Assembly (NCBI GenBank): GCA_034696485.1
Contig: JAQIWT010000282.1
Span: forward strand, 1-24,898
DNA length: 24,898 bases
Reading direction: 5' to 3'
Origin: Isohypsibius dastychi
Lineage: Eukaryota > Tardigrada > Eutardigrada > Parachela > Isohypsibiidae
In this document: positions 20,507 through 24,898 of the stretch, in pieces
How positions within the stretch are numbered: position 1 is the stretch's first letter
Layout of the letters: each line of letters starts with the position of its first letter
Position numbers and translations under genes: made by a program
Notes under the pieces: model-generated
The model's input: only the letters and a program-made list of their open reading frames with translations
Databases searched by the model: none
What the model was told of the DNA's origin: nothing

Positions 20507-21358
20507 TTATAAAAAGCCGCACATGTAATCCGAGTTGGGTCCGGGAGTTATTCTTACAGCATTGCCCTTGTCGACCGCTCCATGTAATAGATAGCATGTT
20601 TCATTATTAGACTCATAAACCCAATTGTAATGGGTGCATGGTTCATTCCCCCTCTCCTTGCTGCACTCGTTATAACAAAGGGCTTGTGACACTATAACAG
20701 TCTTGATAATGTTCTCCTTGGAGAATTGACACAAATACCCAAAAGAATGGCCTCCTGAACCGATTTTCCATTCAATAAGTGTATTATTCGAGTCAAGGTT
20801 TTCCGATGTGGATGTGGTCGACTGGGTAGATGGATTGGTTTGGAATGTTTGGAGCGTTGCAGCTGTAATGTCAGTTGATTCCTTAGATGATCCTAATAAG
20901 ATGGAAATCATACTTAAGACGGCAAGGTTGAAAACTACGATGGCAAAGGTGAAAACACCAGACACAAAATGGAGAGTCTTGGACTTTTCTCGATATCGTC
21001 TTTTGTGCTCCCTTCTCTCCCATAGGTCGTACTCGTCACATGATTCGTTCTGGATCTGCTGCCAATGAGCGGCAAGTAGAAGAATGAAGAAGAGACTAAT
21101 CTGAGCAGCCACTGAAAAACCCAAGCAAACCAATCCGGCGATACAAAGGTATTTGTGCTCTTGGTTCTTCATCCAAATATTGACAAGTGTGGTCAGCTGG
21201 CTTCCACTTCCAACGAGCATTGCCAAGTCGAAAAAACCACGAGTTGCTGGAGTCTGGGTAATATTCAAAGGTTCATGTTTCTCTTGCAAAGATTGAGCGG
21301 AGATTTCGATGAATCTTTCCTCGAGACGCGCACTTGGTGTTCTGTCCGAAAGAGACAT
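20507..21358 (-). CDS. Ninjurin-PAN/Apple fusion membrane protein
   Basis: A single-exon ORF of 283 residues, ATG at 21358 and TAA at 20507. The N terminus is polar. The ninjurin region spans about 32-155: TPATRGFFDLAMLVGSGSQL matches the family's amphipathic helices, with membrane helices at about 71-97 and 129-155. Between them is a basic loop of about 30 residues (RREHKRRYREK). A Thr/Ser-rich linker (about 159-192) leads to a domain with six cysteines, C210, C228, C232, C241, C255 and C280, and a CTHYNW...ETCYLLHG pattern typical of PAN/Apple-like modules, which bind proteins or sugars outside cells. Ninjurin C termini are extracellular, so the placement makes topological sense. The PAN assignment rests on cysteine spacing and motif look only. 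The truncated paralogue at 17535-18152 lies in the same orientation upstream in the window. Confidence 0.72.
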   Translation of the reverse strand: MSLSDRTPSARLEERFIEISAQSLQEKHEPLNITQTPATRGFFDLAMLVGSGSQLTTLVNIWMKNQEHKYLCIAGLVCLGFSVAAQISLFFILLLAAHWQQIQNESCDEYDLWERREHKRRYREKSKTLHFVSGVFTFAIVVFNLAVLSMISILLGSSKESTDITAATLQTFQTNPSTQSTTSTSENLDSNNTLIEWKIGSGGHSFGYLCQFSKENIIKTVIVSQALCYNECSKERGNEPCTHYNWVYESNNETCYLLHGAVDKGNAVRITPGPNSDYMCGFL

Positions 21359-22504
21359 CTTCGGAGCAATTACAGACAGGTCCAAAAATGTTTAAATATA
21401 TGCCAGTCCATGATTAATAAGCTTGCTCAAAATTGTTCGATTTACATCAGCTGATCCAAACTTAGATTCGTGGTGTACTACGAGACTGCTATCAGAGGCT
21501 GTCTGACACGCTTAGTTTCTTTATGCTCTTGCGATTTTCAACCGTGATTGCGTCTCCGTTTGGGAATTATCCGACGATCAGAAAAAGAGATAGCACTCTG
21601 TTGCCTTTTGGTTGACTTGACGCCAGCCTTGACCAGGAGCAGTACAGGGGGGGGGGGGGGGGGGGATGAGGTCAGTCGAGACTTCGTGGTTAGTCTGGAT
21701 AGTCACCTTTTTCTCTTTTATGGTCTTGCGAATATTACAAAAGATGTTGTCTATAAGACCGTTACAACTTTTGCTTGCCCTCTGAATCTTACTTCACCGC
21801 GGAATATGGAAAGAAATGGTACCAAATTGTTACTATATACAAGTCAGGAGATTGGATACAGTCAAATACTGGAGGGTGATTGAGAACTGACAGGATGATT
21901 ATATTAAATATCAGCAAAAAGGAAAATACGAAAAATTGACTGACAAGGGATCGATTAAACATGAATAACATACGAGAGGGAATAAACGAGAAAGGAGTTA
22001 GTAACCCAAACTAGCTTATTGCACCTGAGTTGTAGAGATGATCCTCAACAAGAAGGAAAGCAGTTAATATACTGAAGCCTGTTAAGAGGTAACCGAACTA
22101 GAAAGCAAAAAGTGAACCTTATTGAAGGCACATCCACCGGAAATACCTGGTTAACGTGGATCTCTGCAAGTAACAAGAAAAGCGCATAAGATGTGAGCGT
22201 TGCATATGGAAAAGCGCATGTAGATTATGCAGGCTTGAAGCTTGATCCAAAGGTCACTCCCCAGCCGTTGTGAAAGCAAGCAGGGCTCGACGGTGCAGGT
22301 TTTTCAGATTGGTTTTTCAGATTTTGCAGAATTTCAGATTGGTCGATTTATTCAACACAGTTGGGCGGAGGTCGCACCGCAGTTGACGAGGTCTGGTTAT
22401 TCCATTCCCCCCTCGATCCCCAGAGCAGTTATAATCATCACTGATATTTAGGCTGACACACCGAAGCGTGAAATCGGAATTTTAACCGGTGAAGTCATTT
22501 ATAC
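21359..22504. other. Intergenic region with a long poly-G run
   Basis: The first 270 bases belong to duplication unit 2. A 19-base G run occupies 21647-21665. An exact tandem 13-bp repeat (GGTTTTTCAGATT, 22298-22323) with a third degenerate copy follows at 22324-22342. Open frames here are short or cross the G run and carry no recognisable domain. Confidence 0.5.
22298..22323. repeat. Tandem 13-bp repeat
   Basis: Two exact copies of GGTTTTTCAGATT, followed by a diverged partial copy to about 22342. Confidence 0.85.
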
Positions 22505-22609
22505 TACAATAAAAGTCATTAAGTGGACCGCCATGTATTTGGACCAGTCACGTATGTGGACCACTTTTTTCGGAACGACAGGGTGGTCCACTTAATGACT
22601 TTTATTGTA
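22505..22609. mobile_element. 101-bp MITE, Tc1/mariner type
   Basis: Perfect 23-bp terminal inverted repeats, 22507-22529 and 22585-22607, beginning CAATAAAAGTCATTAAGTGG. They are bounded on both sides by TA (22505-22506 and 22608-22609), the target duplicated by Tc1/mariner transposases. The 55-base core has no coding potential and repeats the word TGGACC, which also ends each terminal repeat. An AT-rich stem-loop could form. The superfamily is inferred from TA flanks and size. Confidence 0.75.
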
Positions 22610-22717
22610 TCTTGATTATTCGCACTGAAAACACTTTCATTCCATTTGGACACTGGCAATTCCATTCCATGAACGATTTTCAGTAAGGTGACACACATAC
22701 AGAAGTTTCGACAATTT

Positions 22718-22723
22718 TTTATT
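22718..22723 (-). terminator. Likely polyadenylation signal of the kelch gene
   Basis: TTTATT on the plus strand reads AATAAA on the minus strand, about 96 bases beyond the kelch stop codon. Confidence 0.5.
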
Positions 22724-22818
22724 TAACGGAATTTGAACTGCGAAATAAAACATCAGTTTTTTCCATTAGTCAGTTACCGATAAATGGAAGCTTAGATGGC
22801 CAAGAAAATCAAGACGCT

Positions 22819-24898
22819 TCAGTCTTTCAGTGGTCGCTTAACACTCTTTCGCGGGAGAACAGGGAACGAAGAGGTTAGCAGGCGAACAGTGAAACACTTC
22901 TCAAACTCGTTCGGGTCCATGGTGGTTTCATGGAGTTCTGACCACGAATCCTTGATATGATCATAAACCTGTGTTCCGTGATTGTTTTCCACTGTCGGCG
23001 AGTTGACCACGCAAATGATCTTGTTCTCCACGTTCAAGACATCAAAAAGCTTATAAAAGCAGGCAGCTGAAACAGAATTATTTGATCTGACGTTTCCAGG
23101 CAAAAGCTTCACTGCCGCGACTAGGCCACGCGAAAAATTGGGCAATCGGTAAAACTAGAAGTCAGCTGGCTGAGTTCCACCAGCCGTGCTACACGGGTAG
23201 ACATCCCTACCCAGTGATATTTCTGCGTGGTCTGGTCGCCGGAATAGAATACAGAATAGAATAGAATTCAATAGAAGTTGAATTCTTGTTAGGACGAAAA
23301 ATTTAAATTTGGTAATTACTGGTCCATTCAGCGATTGACATTTGGAGGTTAAACTCACCGCTTTTGCGAAATTCCGAAGTAGATGCATCGAAAATCCAAA
23401 GGTTCTTGTAACCCGCTGAAATGAAAGATGTTTAGCTTGATAAAGTAACTAATGGGAATCTGCTTTTACCAGCGATGTATATCATTCCATCAGGGCCAAC
23501 GCAACAGCTGTATGGACAGAACTCGAAGGGTGGTGTGATGGGTAAAGCATCTGACCAAGCATTGTTGATAGGGTCATAGGTGAAAAAACTATCCAGGAAA
23601 AACACATAAATCTTTCCAGAGAGCCCAATCAGCGAAAGAAACTCGCGGTCGCAGAAATGATGTGGTATATCGAGCTCCCGTAATGTACCCGAGTCGGAAC
23701 AACCGATCTTGTAGAACGAACGCCGATAATCCTCCTCAGACCACGAAGCTATATAGATGAATCCGTCGAGATATGTTGATGGATCTAGACAAGACTTCTG
23801 TAGATCAATTTCAGTGCAAATGATGACATGAAACTTACATTTGCTTCCATCTATATCCGAATCTGACAAGCATGGAATCTTCGGAATCCAGTTATTGAGG
23901 ATAGGATCAATTGCACCCAGGACGTCACCTCCAGCCAAGTGAACGATATTCGCCGGCAATACACAAGGGTCTCGAATCCAGTAATCCTCCGAGCCATGTT
24001 TGCTATCCAAAGAAATTGGCCCTGGGAACCGTGCGAATGGGTCGAAACACAGTCTCTCCGGTAAGAATGCTATCACCTCGATTGTTCCTGGAAACAACAA
24101 TTGTCCAATCAAGCAATTCGTCTGTTTAGAACAACAGCAAATACATACGTGGCTGAGATTCCGATGATTCATTGACATCGCAAATGAACATGCGTACAAC
24201 AGGAGGTATCGACTTTTCATCCCGAAACTCATCCAGAAGGCTTTTCGACAGACAACCACCACGAATATACTGGGCCATGGTGATAAAGTCATCAGACCTT
24301 TTCAGAGGATCGGCAGCGACCCACCGACAGACTGTTTGCAAAAGTAAATCTTCTGAGACAACGAAGAGAGCGGAATCCGAGAGGATATCTAACCACTACA
24401 AACATCGAACTAAGATTAGCAATTCAATCAAGACTACCGAACTACTACCTGTTTTCCAGACCAATCCATCAACTGCTCGGAGAATGTTGCCAGAACAAAT
24501 TCGAATTTGCTTTTGAGAAATGTTGAAGCTTCCTCACTCAAACCGACAAGGCCATGGTACTCCTCTGGAGTGGAATAGCACCACATAAACACCGAGATGT
24601 TGTAGAGTTTCATTTCGTCTCGAATCAATTCAGAAAATCGATCGGAAAGGTCTTTCATCTGAAGAAAATTCGCAGCACCAACGAGGTCCGAAATGTCACT
24701 GTAACTCCCCATCTCCATCAATCCAGTCGAAGCCAGTTCAATCAAACTAAAAGTATCAATATGAATGAAATCCACAATCGTAACCAGAAGAGCAAAAATA
24801 ATTCTTACTTTTTGAAGACAGCAAGTGAAATATTCTCGAGCTTGATTTCAGGAGTCGAGGCTGCTTTATCGTGATTCCAGCGTTCCACAAAAGATCGA
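22819..24898 (-). CDS. BTB-BACK-kelch protein, 5' end outside the window
   Basis: Exons from the right edge: 24898-24809 (partial), 24746-24449, 24395-24149, 24087-23470, 23415-23359 and 23111-22819, all in phase, giving about 533 visible residues and a TGA stop. The first two exons hold the second half of a BTB domain (IKLENISLAVF, then LIELASTGLMEMG and LVGAANFLQMKDL). The third holds a BACK domain (WLDILSDSALFVVSEDLLLQ, then TVCRWVAADPLKRSDDF). The rest is a divergent kelch propeller (GFIYIAS, GKIYVFF, TYDPINNAWSD, GPDGMIYIAG, GYKNLWIFDAS, QVYDHIKDSWSEL). Such proteins are usually substrate receptors of CUL3 ubiquitin ligases, or actin-associated. The kelch repeats mostly lack the classic double glycine. 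The last acceptor could instead lie at GTTTCAG (exon start 23079), shortening the protein slightly; the upstream site was chosen because it completes a kelch strand. Confidence 0.85.

Larger units (their letters stand above)
18897..21632. repeat. Tandem segmental duplication, unit 2
   Basis: Colinear with 15618-18442. The left end begins inside the CLPB intron 15 homology (AATAATTTTGCTTGATTAAA against AATAATCTCTTTGATTCAAC), continues through a damaged CLPB exon 16, the frameshifted small ORF and the intact ninjurin-PAN gene, and ends near CCAGCCTTGA at 21623-21632, just before a 19-base G run. Boundaries are approximate. Confidence 0.85.

Noticed and set aside
21548-21883. 111-codon plus-strand frame crossing the 19-base G run
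   Set aside because: It depends on the exact length of a homopolymer, overlaps non-coding duplicated sequence and has no domain.
23798-23838. GTAAGTTTC...CTACAG pair inside the large kelch exon (minus strand), resembling an intron
   Set aside because: It is only 41 bp, its removal creates an immediate TAA, and the unspliced frame is open and encodes kelch-like sequence.
1-24898. tRNA, rRNA and CRISPR-like arrays
   Set aside because: No B-box-like GGTTCGANTCC, no rRNA-like blocks and no regularly spaced direct repeats were found; the window is eukaryotic nuclear DNA.

Overview
The window is nuclear DNA of an animal, almost certainly a eutardigrade. The strongest marker is a complete five-exon CAHS (cytoplasmic abundant heat-soluble) gene; this family is known only from tardigrades. 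Genes have short GT-AG introns (about 46-470 bp), no bacterial ribosome-binding sites, and metazoan domain architectures such as PA-TM-RING, BTB-BACK-kelch, ninjurin and ankyrin-CLPB. I reconstructed exons by hand from splice consensus, phase continuity and domain continuity.

Layout, left to right. 36-1205 (-): a PA-TM-RING E3 ubiquitin ligase, five exons. 2364-3528 (-): a three-exon, 324-residue protein with a possible PH-like fold. 5228-8292 (+): a complete hAT DNA transposon with perfect 21-bp terminal inverted repeats, a perfect 8-bp target duplication and an uninterrupted five-exon BED/hAT transposase of 676 residues. 9506-11223 (+): the CAHS gene, with a TATA box upstream. 11956-15877 (+): a 16-exon mitochondrial CLPB/Skd3 disaggregase (ankyrin repeats plus an AAA+ ClpB-type ATPase).

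From about 15.6 to 21.6 kb there is an old tandem duplication of about 2.8 kb. Each unit carries the last exon of CLPB, a small acidic ORF and a ninjurin-family gene, the latter two on the minus strand. The copies have decayed in opposite ways. Unit 1 keeps the CLPB exon and the small ORF, but its ninjurin gene is cut before a C-terminal PAN/Apple-like domain. Unit 2 has a gutted CLPB exon and a frameshifted small ORF, but an intact ninjurin-PAN fusion gene. This fusion is the most unusual protein in the window.

22505-22609 is a 101-bp Tc1/mariner-type MITE. 22819-24898 (-) is a BTB-BACK-kelch gene whose 5' end runs off the window.

Functional reading: CAHS (cytosolic desiccation protectant) and CLPB (mitochondrial protein disaggregase) are same-strand neighbours, 732 bp apart, and both concern protein stability under stress. 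Any co-regulation is inference. The remaining genes look like an ordinary animal gene neighbourhood with recent transposon activity.
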